The notes under the pieces were generated by a model. That model searched no databases and was not told the origin of the DNA. It saw only the letters and a list, made by a program, of their open reading frames with translations. A DNA stretch of 64,000 nt from JAFAZJ01 sp050183765 (GTDB lineage: Bacteria > Pseudomonadota > Alphaproteobacteria > Reyranellales > Reyranellaceae), in NCBI GenBank assembly GCA_050183765.1, contig JBFXAZ010000010.1, positions 1 to 64,000 on the forward strand. The letters are read 5' to 3'. Of the stretch, positions 33,241 to 43,359 are shown one piece after another. The stretch's first letter is position 1; every line of letters begins with the position of its first letter. The position numbers and the translations under genes are program-made.

Positions 33241-33942
33241 ATGGCTTTCGTTCTTCCGCCGCCACCGACGGTCGGCGTTCCGGTGCACGGAACGTCCGAC
33301 CTGTTCCCGGTGCGGCGCATCTACTGCGTCGGGCGCAACTACGCGGCACATGCCCGCGAGATGGGCGGCGACCCGGACCGCGAGCCGCCGTTCTTCTTCG
33401 CCAAGCCGACCGATGCCATCGTCGTCGCCCCCGACGTAAACAATCCGGTGAAAGTTCCCTTCCCGCCAGTGACCAAGAATCTTCACCACGAGATGGAAAT
33501 GGTGGTGGCGATCGGCAAGGCCGGCGCCGATGTGCCGGTGGACAAGGCGCTGGACTACGCCTGGGGCTACGCCGCCGGCCTCGACATGACCCGCCGCGAC
33601 ATCCAGAACGCCGCCCGCGACAAGGGCCGGCCCTGGGACATGGGCAAGGGCTTCGACAACTCCGCGCCGATCGGCGAGATCTACCCCGCCGCGCGGATCG
33701 GCCATCCCGACAAGGGCGAGATCAGGCTCGACGTCTCGGGCAAGGTCAAACAGCACGCCAATCTCGACGCGCTGATCTGGACCGTCGCCGAGACGATCTC
33801 CTATCTGTCGGGGCTTGTGACTCTCGGTGTGGGCGACCTGATCTACAGCGGCACGCCCGAGGGCGTCGGCCCGGTGGTCAGGGGCGACACGCTGATCGGC
33901 CATGTCGAGCGCTGCGGCTCGGTGGCCATCACCTACGTCTGA
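33241..33942 (+). CDS. Fumarylacetoacetate hydrolase (FAH) family protein
   Basis: The 233-residue enzyme has the FAH core: YCVGRNYAAHAREMG, a metal-binding HHEMEMVVAIG, then GYAAGLDMTRRD and YSGTPEGVGPV. It resembles acylpyruvate hydrolases and the HpcE-type decarboxylase/isomerases, which cleave C-C bonds in aromatic-acid breakdown. The ATG at 33241 begins MAFVLPPP. It converges with the Crp/Fnr gene and overlaps its end by 14 bases. Confidence 0.9.
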   Translation: MAFVLPPPPTVGVPVHGTSDLFPVRRIYCVGRNYAAHAREMGGDPDREPPFFFAKPTDAIVVAPDVNNPVKVPFPPVTKNLHHEMEMVVAIGKAGADVPVDKALDYAWGYAAGLDMTRRDIQNAARDKGRPWDMGKGFDNSAPIGEIYPAARIGHPDKGEIRLDVSGKVKQHANLDALIWTVAETISYLSGLVTLGVGDLIYSGTPEGVGPVVRGDTLIGHVERCGSVAITYV

Positions 33943-34495
33943 GGCGTGGTCCCGGGGCGGCGCGTCGCCGCGCGATCTCGCGGTAGAGCGCCTCGGGGCT
34001 CGTGCCGATCTCGTCCGCCACGGTCTTCCATTCACCCCGCGCCGGCATGTGACCGTCGCGCGCTGCTATCCACGCATCGAGTCGGGCGGCGACGGTGCGC
34101 AACGACAGGATCTCGGCACGCGAGCGGCTCGCCTGAACCTCGCGCGCGAGGTGGCCGACAACGGCCATCGCGAAGTCCGGGTCCGAGGCAATGCGCGCGC
34201 GGACCGACGACCTGCGAACGGCCAGGCTGCGGACCGGCGTCGTGGCGACGGCATCGCAGTGATAGCGGTCGGAAACCATCGATGCCTCGGCGACGATCGC
34301 GCCCGGCCCGGTGCGCTGCAGGACGAGCGCCGAGCCGCCGGCCTGGTGGCGCACGAGCTGAACGCGACCCTCGACAAGAAGGTGCAGCACGGCGACTCGA
34401 TCGCCCTGGTGGAAGAGGTGCTCACCGGCGGCATAGCGCCGTTCGGCCGGGGCCAGGCGCTTGAGGGCCTCGACGAGCGACATGATAGCCATCAT
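33929..34495 (-). CDS. Crp/Fnr-family transcriptional regulator
   Basis: The 188-residue protein has a cyclic-nucleotide-binding-like barrel (YAAGEHLFHQGDRVAVLHLLVEGRVQL) followed by a short linker and a C-terminal helix-turn-helix (WKTVADEIGTSPEALYREIARR). It lacks the Cys cluster of FNR and is shorter than typical Crp (about 210). Several ATGs cluster at the start (34495, 34492 and 34483). It is divergent from a Spy-like protein gene at 34556, with 60 bases between, so that gene is a likely target. Confidence 0.85.
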   Translation of the reverse strand: MMAIMSLVEALKRLAPAERRYAAGEHLFHQGDRVAVLHLLVEGRVQLVRHQAGGSALVLQRTGPGAIVAEASMVSDRYHCDAVATTPVRSLAVRRSSVRARIASDPDFAMAVVGHLAREVQASRSRAEILSLRTVAARLDAWIAARDGHMPARGEWKTVADEIGTSPEALYREIARRRAAPGPRLRRR

Positions 34496-34555
34496 GTCGC
34501 CGGCCGATCCGTTCTGGCAAGGTCCGGCATCAACGATCACGTCCGGAGCCCGCCC

Positions 34556-35140
34556 GTGAGACTCTTGCCGATAGCGTCGGTCCTGCTGAGCATCGCCACG
34601 GTGGCGCAGGCCCAGCACGGCCACGTGCCGCCCTCGCCTTACGCGGGCCAGGAGCGCAGGGCCATCAAAGGCCTGTCGCAGGACGACATCGCGGAGCTGC
34701 GGCGCGGCGGCGGCTGGGGCCTTGCCAAGGCGGCCGAGCTGAACGGCATGCCGGGGCCCCTCCATCTCCTGGAGCTGAAAGACGAGATCGCGCTGTCAGC
34801 CGGGCAGGTGACGGCGATCGGTGCGATCGTCGAGCGGATGCGCGCCGATGCCATCGCCGAAGGCGGGCGCCTGATCGCGCGCGAGCGGACGCTCGAGCAG
34901 GCGTTTCAGGCCCGCTCGGTCACCGAGGAAAGCCTGCGCCGCATGCTGGACGAGATCGCCGCGAGCCGCTCGGCGCTGCGCTACATCCACCTGGTGGCGC
35001 ACCTGCAGGTGTCGGCCCTGCTGAAGCCGGATCAGATCGCGCGCTACAATGCGCTGCGCGGCTACACGGGCAACCCGTGCGCGACCGTGCCGCCGGGCCA
35101 CGATCCAGCCCTGTGGCGCGAGCACAACGGCTGCGGCTAG
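34556..35140 (+). CDS. Spy/CpxP-like periplasmic protein
   Basis: From a GTG at 34556 the 194-residue product has a signal peptide (ending VAQAQ). An all-helical domain follows, with HLLELKDEIALSAGQVTAI and HLQVSALLKPDQIARYNALRGY, which fits the LTxxQ periplasmic repeat proteins (Spy/CpxP, metal-resistance fold). Such proteins act as chaperones or metal sensors in the periplasm. It begins His-rich (QHGHV). The divergent Crp/Fnr gene is the likely regulator. The GTG start is weakly supported by GGAG 12 bases upstream. Confidence 0.7.
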   Translation: MRLLPIASVLLSIATVAQAQHGHVPPSPYAGQERRAIKGLSQDDIAELRRGGGWGLAKAAELNGMPGPLHLLELKDEIALSAGQVTAIGAIVERMRADAIAEGGRLIARERTLEQAFQARSVTEESLRRMLDEIAASRSALRYIHLVAHLQVSALLKPDQIARYNALRGYTGNPCATVPPGHDPALWREHNGCG

Positions 35141-35610
35141 TAGGCCACCTTGTCCGGCTTGGCCTGCCAGGCCGCGAACACCGCCCGGCCCTCCGCGGAG
35201 GGCAGGTGCTTGAAGGGGATGGCGCGCGCGGCGATCGGCTTGGTGAACTCGCGATAGATGTGGTCGTCGTCGAAGCCGATGGCGGCGGCATCGTCGCGGG
35301 TGTTGGCGTAGACCACGCGATCCAGCCGCGCCCAGTAGATCGCGCCCAGGCACATCGGGCACGGCTCGCAGCTGGTGTACAGCGTGCAGCCGGCGAGGCT
35401 GAAGGTCTGCAGCGCCGCGCAGGCGGCGCGGATGGCGCTGACCTCGGCGTGGCCGGTGGGATCGTTGGCCGAGGTCACCTGGTTGAAGCCCTCGGCGATC
35501 ACCGTGCCGTCACGCACGACGAGGGCGCCGAACGGCCCGCCGAAGCCCGCCTCCATGCGCCGCCGCGACAGATCGATCGCGGCGCGCAGGAATGTCTCGT
35601 CGTCGCTCAC
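35137..35610 (-). CDS. Nucleoside deaminase (CDA fold; guanine-deaminase-like)
   Basis: The 157-residue enzyme has the zinc site of the cytidine deaminase fold: H54-A-E56 (TGHAEVSAIR) and C84-P-M-C87 (SCEPCPMC). The segment DAAAIGFDDDHIYREF and its length match bacterial guanine deaminases rather than TadA. It would convert guanine to xanthine. The GTG start at 35610 overlaps the metallopeptidase stop by four bases (GTGA). Confidence 0.88.
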   Translation of the reverse strand: MSDDETFLRAAIDLSRRRMEAGFGGPFGALVVRDGTVIAEGFNQVTSANDPTGHAEVSAIRAACAALQTFSLAGCTLYTSCEPCPMCLGAIYWARLDRVVYANTRDDAAAIGFDDDHIYREFTKPIAARAIPFKHLPSAEGRAVFAAWQAKPDKVAY

Positions 35611-36563
35611 AGCTCGCGCGCCGTGAAGGTGTCGCAGTCGCGCAGCCGGCCGTTTTCCAGGCCGCGCCTGAGCCAGCGCTGGCGCTGTGCGGCGCTGCCG
35701 TGGGTGAACGACTCCGGATGCACCACGCCGCGCGCCTGGCGCTGCAAGGTGTCGTCGCCGATCGCCGCCGCTGCCGTCAGCGCCTCGTCGACGTCGCCGG
35801 GCTCGAGCATGGCGCGCTTGCGGTTGGCGTGGAAGGCCCAGACGCCGGCGAAGCAATCGGCCTGCAGCTCGACGCGCACCTGCAGCGCATTGGCCTCGTT
35901 CTGGCTGATCATGCGCTTGCGCTCGGCGACCTTGCCGAGGATGCCGAGCAGGCGCTGGATGTGGTGGCCGACCTCGTGGCCGATGACATAGGCCTGTGCG
36001 AAATCGCCCGGCGCGTGGAAGCGGGACTTCAGCATCTCGTAGAAACTGAGGTCGATGTAGACCTTCTGGTCGCCCGGGCAATAGAACGGTCCCGAGGCGG
36101 CGGAGGCGGAACCGCAGGCGGAGTTCACCTGGCCGGTGAAGAGCACCAGGCGCGGCTCGACATACTGGTGATTGACCTGCGCCGGCAGCTGCTCGCGCCA
36201 GACCTCCTCGGTGCTGCCCAGCACGCGGGCGACGAAGCGGCGCATCTCGTCGTCGCGCCCGCCGCGCTGGGTCTGCTGACCCGGCTGCGCCTGGCGCGGC
36301 TGCTGGTATTCACGCGGCGGCGCCTGGGTCGAGCCGCCGCCCAGCAGCGCCGACGGATCGACGCCGAGGAACAGCGCAGCGGCGACCACCACGACCACGC
36401 CGAGCACACTCATGCCGCCGCCGCCGATCGGCAGGTTGAAGCCGCCGCCGCCGCCGCCGAAGCCGCCGCCGCCGAATCCGCCGCCAAAGCCGCCAGGCTG
36501 GGCAGGACCGTCGTCGCGGCGATCCTCCACATTGTCGCTTTCCGGGGTGTCGTCGAGGCGCAT
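35607..36563 (-). CDS. Neutral zinc metallopeptidase (YpfJ family)
   Basis: The 318-residue protein has a Gly-rich N terminus (residues about 23-50), one transmembrane helix (about 51-68), a Gln/Pro-rich linker and a C-terminal peptidase domain. The zinc site H196-E197-V-G-H200-H is followed by QADCFAGVWA, where the third ligand is expected. The topology is that of an inner-membrane protein with a periplasmic domain. The domain is well conserved, but its physiological substrate is unknown. It is co-transcribed with the downstream deaminase gene. Confidence 0.9.
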   Translation of the reverse strand: MRLDDTPESDNVEDRRDDGPAQPGGFGGGFGGGGFGGGGGGFNLPIGGGGMSVLGVVVVVAAALFLGVDPSALLGGGSTQAPPREYQQPRQAQPGQQTQRGGRDDEMRRFVARVLGSTEEVWREQLPAQVNHQYVEPRLVLFTGQVNSACGSASAASGPFYCPGDQKVYIDLSFYEMLKSRFHAPGDFAQAYVIGHEVGHHIQRLLGILGKVAERKRMISQNEANALQVRVELQADCFAGVWAFHANRKRAMLEPGDVDEALTAAAAIGDDTLQRQARGVVHPESFTHGSAAQRQRWLRRGLENGRLRDCDTFTAREL

Positions 36564-36631
36564 GGCATGCTCCGGCGGTAGGCGGTCAGTATATAGGAAG
36601 ACGCAACGCTCGGCGCTAATCTCCGGATCCC

Positions 36632-37453
36632 ATGCCGCTATCCATCGCCACCTGGAACATCAATTCCGTCCGCCTGCGCATCGGCAACATCGAGCGCTTC
36701 CTGCGCGACGAGAAACCCGACGTGCTGTGCCTGCAGGAAACCAAGTGCCCGGACGAGCTGTTTCCGCACGCCCCGTTCGAGGCGCTGGGCTACAGCCACC
36801 GCCTGATCCACGGCATGAAGGGCTACAACGGCGTCGCCATCCTGAGCCGCGTGCCGTTCAGCAAGGTCGAGATCCACCACCGCGTGATGCGCGAGGATTG
36901 CCGGCATGTGCGCGCCTGGCTGGATGTCGGCGGCGATCCCATCATCCTCGACAACCTCTACATCCCGGCCGGCGGCGACATTCCGGACCCGGTGGCGAAC
37001 GTGAAGTTCGCGCACAAGCTCGACTTCTACCGCGAGATCGCGACCTGGTTCGCCGACGGCGCGCCGAAGAAGGCGGCGCGCAAGGGCAAGCGCGCGATCA
37101 CCGTCGGCGACCTCAACGTGGCGCCGCTGGAGCACGACGTGTGGAGCCACAAGCAGCTGCTCGACGTGGTGTCGCACACGCCGATCGAGGTCGAGCTGTT
37201 CGGCCACATGCTGAAGGCGCGCGAATGGATCGACGTGCCCAGACTGTTCACCCCGGCGCACGAGAAGCTCTATTCGTGGTGGAGCTACCGCAACCAGGAT
37301 TGGCGCAAATCCGACCGCGGCCGCCGGCTCGACCACATCCTGGCCACGCCGGCCCTGCGCGGCGCGATCGGCGGCTACCGCATCCTCAGGGACATGCGCG
37401 ACTGGGAAAGGGCCTCGGACCACGTACCGGTCATCGGCACGTTCAATCTGTAG
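36632..37453 (+). CDS. xthA: Exodeoxyribonuclease III
   Basis: The 273-residue enzyme has the exonuclease III/APE1 motifs: IATWNINSVR, CLQETK with the metal Glu, LYIPAGGD, ITVGDLNVAP with the catalytic Asp/Asn, and ASDHVPVIGTF with the His/Asp pair. It cleaves at abasic sites and removes 3' blocks in base-excision repair. Its length is normal for XthA. It stands alone, ended by a family-B repeat. Confidence 0.93.
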   Translation: MPLSIATWNINSVRLRIGNIERFLRDEKPDVLCLQETKCPDELFPHAPFEALGYSHRLIHGMKGYNGVAILSRVPFSKVEIHHRVMREDCRHVRAWLDVGGDPIILDNLYIPAGGDIPDPVANVKFAHKLDFYREIATWFADGAPKKAARKGKRAITVGDLNVAPLEHDVWSHKQLLDVVSHTPIEVELFGHMLKAREWIDVPRLFTPAHEKLYSWWSYRNQDWRKSDRGRRLDHILATPALRGAIGGYRILRDMRDWERASDHVPVIGTFNL

Positions 37454-37455
37454 CT

Positions 37456-37558
37456 GTCGTCCTGAGCGGACGCGAAGGACCTCGCGGTCGTGCGACGGAC
37501 ACGGTGCAAGTGTGTGACCGCGATACCGCTGGATCCTTCGCTCGCGCTCAGGATGACG
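37456..37558. repeat. Palindromic repeat family B, copy 4
   Basis: The left arm GTCGTCCTGAGCGGACGCGAAG begins just after the xthA stop. The right arm GGATCCTTCGCTCGCGCTCAGGATGAC ends next to the DHA2 transporter stop. The arms pair with a few mismatches around a variable centre. Between two convergent genes it could terminate both. Confidence 0.8.
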
Positions 37559-37559
37559 G

Positions 37560-39113
37560 TTAGGCGAGCCGCGCCTTCGCCCGGCGGCCGATCAGCAGGA
37601 TCATCGGCACGGCCAGCGCCGAGCACAGGGTGAACAGGCCGAAGGCGTTGATGTAGCCGATCATCGCCGCCTGGCGGCCGATCTCCTTGGACAGCCGCGC
37701 CAGCCCGCGCACCGATTCGACGTCCCACGCCCCGGTCACCCAGGGATAGTTGAGCGCCTTGTTGTAGGGGTTCACCATTTCGACCAGGCGGCCGTAATTC
37801 GCGCCGGTCGAGCGCACGATCTCGGCGACGCAGATCGAGATGAAGAAGCTCGAGCCGATGTTGCGCAGCAGGTGGTAGACCGCCGTGCCCTCGGCGAGGT
37901 TCGCCGGGCTGGTGGTCGAGAAGGTCACCAGGGTCAGCGGCACCCAGATGACGCCGATGGCGATGCCCTGCACGAAGCTGTTGGCCATCAGGGTGAGCAT
38001 GTCGACGTTGAGGTCGATGTGCATCAGCCAGAAGCCGGAGATCGCCAGCAGGCCGAAGCCGCCGATCAGGCCGATGCGCGGATCCATGCGGCCGACGAAG
38101 ATCGCCAGGAAGAAGCCGAACGTGGCGCCCGCGCCGCGCGCGGCGATCACCTCGCCGATCAGCTGGTCGGGAAAGCCGGCGTGCTGCTGCAGCAGCGGCG
38201 GCAGCAGCACCATCGGCGTGAAATTGAGCATGCCGTAGATCGTCACCAGCACCAGACCGATGGCGTAGTTGCGGTCCAGCAGCAGGCGCAGATTCAGGAA
38301 CGGCTTGGTGGCCGTCAGGCTGTGCGCCAGAAAGATCCAGAAGGCGAGGCCGGCGATGAAGGTCTCCAGAATGATCTCGCCCGAATCGAACCAGTCGAGC
38401 CGCTGGCCGCGCGCCAGCACGAGCTGCACGCTGGCGATCGCCACCGCCAGCGACAGGAAGCCGGTCCAGTCCAGCGAGACACGGCCGCTGGGCCGGTCGC
38501 CGGGCAGGACGAGCCGCAGGCCGATGAACGACACCACGCCCACCGGCACGATCATGTAGAAGGCCCAGCGCCAGCTGTAGAGTTCCGACAGCATGCCGCC
38601 GACGGTCGGGCCGATCACCGGCCCGATGACCACGGCCATGCCGAAGATCGAGGTGACGAGGCCCTGCTGCCGCTTGGGAAAGGCATCGAGCAGGATGGTC
38701 TGCGACAGCGGGATCACCGGCGCGCCCAGCCCGCCCTGCAGCACGCGGTAGAGGATCAGCGTCTCCAGCGATTCCGCCATGCCGCACAACAGCGTCGTGA
38801 CGGTGAAGCACGCCACGGCCCAGGTCATGGTCTCGCGCCGGCCGAAGCGCGCCACCAGCCAGCCGGTCATCGGCGTCATGACCGCGGTCGCCAGGATGTT
38901 GAAGGTCATCGCCCAGGCGATCTCGTCCTGGGTGGCCGACATCGCCCCCTGCATCTGCGGCAGCAGGGTCGAGGCGATCAGCAGCGTGGTCGCGTAGAGC
39001 GTCGAGCCCAGCACCACCATGATCAGAATCACCACGCGCCGGCCGACGGACAAGGAATCGGCGGGGCTGGCCTGCGTCTCGGGCGGGGCGGCGGCGCTTG
39101 AAGTCATGGACAT
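37560..39113 (-). CDS. emrB: DHA2-family MFS drug efflux permease (EmrB/QacA)
   Basis: The 517-residue membrane protein has about 14 hydrophobic segments, with the DHA2 pattern MTGWLVARFGRRETM after helix 2 and GPVIGPTVGGML before helix 6 (motif C-like). It exports hydrophobic compounds by proton exchange, together with a membrane-fusion protein. It is divergent from marR and the HlyD-type gene, which would complete an EmrAB-type pump. The shared region holds a MarR-type palindrome. An in-frame ATG at 39107 is an alternative start. Confidence 0.9.
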   Translation of the reverse strand: MSMTSSAAAPPETQASPADSLSVGRRVVILIMVVLGSTLYATTLLIASTLLPQMQGAMSATQDEIAWAMTFNILATAVMTPMTGWLVARFGRRETMTWAVACFTVTTLLCGMAESLETLILYRVLQGGLGAPVIPLSQTILLDAFPKRQQGLVTSIFGMAVVIGPVIGPTVGGMLSELYSWRWAFYMIVPVGVVSFIGLRLVLPGDRPSGRVSLDWTGFLSLAVAIASVQLVLARGQRLDWFDSGEIILETFIAGLAFWIFLAHSLTATKPFLNLRLLLDRNYAIGLVLVTIYGMLNFTPMVLLPPLLQQHAGFPDQLIGEVIAARGAGATFGFFLAIFVGRMDPRIGLIGGFGLLAISGFWLMHIDLNVDMLTLMANSFVQGIAIGVIWVPLTLVTFSTTSPANLAEGTAVYHLLRNIGSSFFISICVAEIVRSTGANYGRLVEMVNPYNKALNYPWVTGAWDVESVRGLARLSKEIGRQAAMIGYINAFGLFTLCSALAVPMILLIGRRAKARLA

Positions 39114-39116
39114 GGC

Positions 39117-39138
39117 TAATGTAGCCTAGACAACATTA
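39117..39138. promoter_or_regulatory. MarR-type operator between emrB and marR
   Basis: TAATGT and ACATTA are exact inverted arms around ten bases, and the whole 22-bp site centred on CTAG pairs at 9 of 11 positions. MarR-family dimers bind such 18-22-bp dyads. It lies 4 bases upstream of the emrB start and 22 upstream of the marR start, so one dimer could repress both directions. Confidence 0.7.
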
Positions 39139-39159
39139 TCGGTCGACTCGTGTCGGCGC

Positions 39160-39669
39160 ATGGGAGATGGGCGCGTGAGCCCCAACGACGACGACTACAT
39201 CGGCTACGTGCTGTCCGACGTGGCCCGGCTGATGCGCACCGTGTTCGACCGGCGCGTGCGCGAGCTCGGGCTGACGCGCGGGCAGTGGCTGGTGCTGACC
39301 CGGCTGACCCGCCGACCGGGCGCCAGCCAGACCGAGCTGGCCGAGATGCTCGAGCTCGATCGTGCCAGCGCCGGGCGCATGATCGACCGCATGGAGAATG
39401 GCGGCTGGTTGGAGCGCCGGCCCGATGCCGTCGACCGCCGCATCAAGCGCCTGCACCTGACGCCGCACGCGCGCAACATCCACGCCAGCATGTGGAAGGT
39501 CGCCGAGGCCACGGTGGACGACGCGCTCAAGCCGCTGAACGGCAAGGAGCGCGTCGAGTTCTCCCGCATGGCCGCGGCGGTGAAACGCCGGCTGCAGGCG
39601 CTGGCCGGCGACGACGGGCCTTCGGGCGGCGGCGGCGAGTCGCGCACGCGCAGGGTCGGTGCGTCATGA
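39160..39669 (+). CDS. MarR-family transcriptional regulator
   Basis: The 169-residue protein has the MarR winged helix: VRELGLTRGQWLVLTRLTRRPGASQTELAEMLELDRASAGRMIDRMENGGWLERRPDAVDRRIKRL in pattern, with the basic wing DRR. A Gly-rich tail overlaps the next gene (ATGA). It should repress itself, the HlyD gene and the divergent emrB through the palindrome at 39117-39138. An aromatic or phenolic inducer is typical of the family. Start at ATG 39160. Confidence 0.92.
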   Translation: MGDGRVSPNDDDYIGYVLSDVARLMRTVFDRRVRELGLTRGQWLVLTRLTRRPGASQTELAEMLELDRASAGRMIDRMENGGWLERRPDAVDRRIKRLHLTPHARNIHASMWKVAEATVDDALKPLNGKERVEFSRMAAAVKRRLQALAGDDGPSGGGGESRTRRVGAS

Positions 39670-40763
39670 GCTATCGCCGTCGCGCCGCCGTCCGGCTCCT
39701 GCTGCTGGTCGCGATCCCGGCGGCGGCCATCGTGGCCGGCCTGTTCTGGTGGCTGTCCGGCGGCCGCTTCATCAGCACCGAGAACGCCTACGTGAAGGCC
39801 GACATCGTGCAGATCGCGCCGGAGGTCTCCGGCCCGGTGCGCCGCGTGCCGGTGCGCGACCATGCGCAGGTCCGGGCCGGCGACGTGCTGCTGACCATCG
39901 AGCCGGCGCCCTTCCGGCTGGCCCTCGACATCGCCGAGGCGGAGCTCGATGCGGCACGCACCCATGTCGAGACCTTGCGCGCGACCTGGCGCGAGGCGGT
40001 GAACGAGCTGGCCGACGCCGAGGCGCGCGCGGCCTACGCCCAGCGCCAGTGGCAGCGGCAGGAGGAGCTGGCGCGCACCGGCGTGCTGTCGGCCAGCAAG
40101 CGCGACGAGGCGGAGAACGACGCGCGCACCGCCGCCGACCGCGTCACCATGGTGCGCGCCAAGCTGCAGCGCGTGCTGACCGCGCTGAACGGCGACCCCA
40201 AGCTGCCGGCCGAGGAGCATCCCCTCGTGCGCGAGAAGCGCGCCGCGCGCGAACGCGCCGCGCTCGATCTGGCGCGCACCACCATCCGCGCGCCGGTCGA
40301 CGGCGTCGTCGTCAACGTGCGCACGCAGCGCGGCGAGCAGGTCAAGGCGTCGACGCCGCTGTTCGCGCTGGTCGCCGCCAACCGGCCCTGGGTCGAGGCG
40401 AACTTCAAGGAGACCGAGCTCACCCATGTGCGCGTCGGCCAGAAGGCACGCATCGTGCTCGACATCTATCCCGACGTCGAATGGGAGGCGATCGTCGAGA
40501 GCCTGAGCCCGGCGACCGGGGCGGAGTTCGCGATCCTGCCGCCGCAGAACGCCAGCGGGAACTGGGTGAAGGTCGTGCAGCGCCTGCCGGTGAAGCTGCG
40601 CCTGCTGCCGCATGTCGGCGAACCGGCCCTGCGCGCCGGCATGACCGCCACCGTGCGGGTCGACACCGGCCGCCAGCGCAGCGTCGGCGACGTGGTCGCC
40701 GCCATCCTCGGCGGACGCAAGGAACCGCGGAAGCCCGACGACGCGACAGCTTCGGCGCGTTGA
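39666..40763 (+). CDS. emrA: HlyD/EmrA-type membrane fusion protein
   Basis: The 365-residue protein has one N-terminal transmembrane helix (about residues 10-30). A biotinyl/lipoyl-like half follows (STENAYVKADIVQIAPEVSG), then a long helical hairpin (about 80-200), the second lipoyl half (TTIRAPVDGVVVNVRTQRGEQV) and a beta-barrel. It links the DHA2 permease to an outer-membrane channel. The ATG overlaps the marR stop by four bases. No TolC-like gene is nearby. Confidence 0.9.
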   Translation: MSYRRRAAVRLLLLVAIPAAAIVAGLFWWLSGGRFISTENAYVKADIVQIAPEVSGPVRRVPVRDHAQVRAGDVLLTIEPAPFRLALDIAEAELDAARTHVETLRATWREAVNELADAEARAAYAQRQWQRQEELARTGVLSASKRDEAENDARTAADRVTMVRAKLQRVLTALNGDPKLPAEEHPLVREKRAARERAALDLARTTIRAPVDGVVVNVRTQRGEQVKASTPLFALVAANRPWVEANFKETELTHVRVGQKARIVLDIYPDVEWEAIVESLSPATGAEFAILPPQNASGNWVKVVQRLPVKLRLLPHVGEPALRAGMTATVRVDTGRQRSVGDVVAAILGGRKEPRKPDDATASAR

Positions 40764-40765
40764 GT

Positions 40766-40921
40766 CCTTCTCCCCGCGAAGGCGGGGAGAAGGTGCCGAG
40801 CGCCAGCGAGGCGGATGAGGGGCTTCCTCGCGCAACAACACCGATCGTCGTTGTTGACCTGCAGCGAAGCCCCTCATCCGGCGCTTCGCGCCACCTTCTC
40901 CCCGCCTTCGCGGGGAGAAGG
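40766..40921. repeat. Palindromic repeat family A, copy 5
   Basis: Left hairpin CCTTCTCCCCGC/GCGGGGAGAAGG and right hairpin of the same sequence enclose a variable centre. The left inner block reads AGCGAGGCGGATGAGGGGCTT and the right CCCCTCATCCGGCGCTTCGCG. It separates emrA from the convergent CaiB/BaiF gene, ending close to that gene's stop. Confidence 0.85.
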
Positions 40922-40924
40922 GAA

Positions 40925-42136
<1,212 letters not shown>

Positions 42137-42153
42137 CGTGGATCCATGCTCGT

Positions 42154-43359
42154 TCAGGCCGCCGCGCCGGACTGGCGCAACGCGGCGATCTCGCTGTCAG
42201 AGTAGCCCGCCTCGCGCAGGATGGCGTCCGTGTGTTCGCCCAGCTCCGGCGGGCGGCGCGGCGGCACCTTGCCGCTGACCTCGACCTCGAGCGGATTGGC
42301 CAGCGCGCGCGGCAGGTCGCCGCGGCCGGTCTCGACGAAGACACCCGTCGCCACCGCCTGCGGATCGGCCACGGCATCGCGCATGCTGGCGATGATGCCG
42401 AAGGTGATGCCCTCGGCGCCCAGCCGACGCTTCCACGTCGCGAGGTCGTCGCCGGCGAAAGTGGCGTCGAGGATCGGCTGCAGCAGCTTGGCGTTGGCCT
42501 GCCGCGTCGGGCGCTCCTTGAAGCGCGGATCCTCGACGAGGTCGGGCAGGCCGATGGCACGGCAGAACAGCGGCCATTGCTTGTCCTCGCGCACCAGCAC
42601 GAGCGAGAGCCATTTCTGGTCGCGCGTGCGATAGACGCCGATCAGCGCGTTGCGCGTCTCGCTGCGCGGACGGCGCGGATCGCCGAAGCCGCCGGCCAGT
42701 CCGGCCTGCACCAGGCTGCCGTTCGACCACAGGCCGTTGTGGATCAGGCTGGTGGCGACGCGACTGCCCTTGCCGGTGCGCTCGCGCGCGTACAGCGCCA
42801 TCATGATGCCGCCGAAGAGCGTCATCGCCGTCGGATGATCGCCCTGCGCCGGCAGGGTGAGGATCGGCGGGCCGTCGGCCACGCGCATGGCGTCGATGAT
42901 GCCGGAGCGGCCGAAATAGGCGGTGACGTCGTAGCCCGGCTGGTTGGCTTCCTCGCCCGCCTCGCCATAGCCGGAGAGCGAGGCGTAGATCAGCCGCGCG
43001 TTGACGGGCCGCACATCCTCGTAGCGCAGCTTCAGGCGCTCGCGCACGCCGGGCGGGAAGTTGGTGATCAGCACGTCGGCGGTGCGGATCAGCCGGTCGA
43101 GCGCGGCGCGTCCCTCGGGGTTCTTCAGGTCGAGCGCGATCGAGCGCTTGCCGCGCGCGTCGAGCTCCCAGCCGAAATTGACCGGTGTCACCGGCATGCC
43201 GGGCGAGTCGCTGGAGCGGCGGTGCGGATCGCCGTCGAGCGGCTCGACCTTGATCACGTCGGCGCCGAAATCGCCCAGCACCACCGCCGTCGCCGGCGCG
43301 GCGATGAAGGAGGCGATATCGAGGACACGCAGGCCGGTCAGCAGCGGCGCCACGCTCAT
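42154..43359 (-). CDS. CaiB/BaiF CoA-transferase family protein (copy 3, tandem)
   Basis: The 401-residue product starts MSVAPLLTGLRVLDIASFIAAP and shows YASLSGYGEAGEEANQPGYD, the family's segment before the active-site region. The C terminus ends GEHTDAILREAGYSDSEIAAL. Its ATG overlaps the upstream copy's TGA by four bases. The three tandem copies are similar along their whole length. Acyl substrate unknown. Confidence 0.92.
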   Translation of the reverse strand: MSVAPLLTGLRVLDIASFIAAPATAVVLGDFGADVIKVEPLDGDPHRRSSDSPGMPVTPVNFGWELDARGKRSIALDLKNPEGRAALDRLIRTADVLITNFPPGVRERLKLRYEDVRPVNARLIYASLSGYGEAGEEANQPGYDVTAYFGRSGIIDAMRVADGPPILTLPAQGDHPTAMTLFGGIMMALYARERTGKGSRVATSLIHNGLWSNGSLVQAGLAGGFGDPRRPRSETRNALIGVYRTRDQKWLSLVLVREDKQWPLFCRAIGLPDLVEDPRFKERPTRQANAKLLQPILDATFAGDDLATWKRRLGAEGITFGIIASMRDAVADPQAVATGVFVETGRGDLPRALANPLEVEVSGKVPPRRPPELGEHTDAILREAGYSDSEIAALRQSGAAA

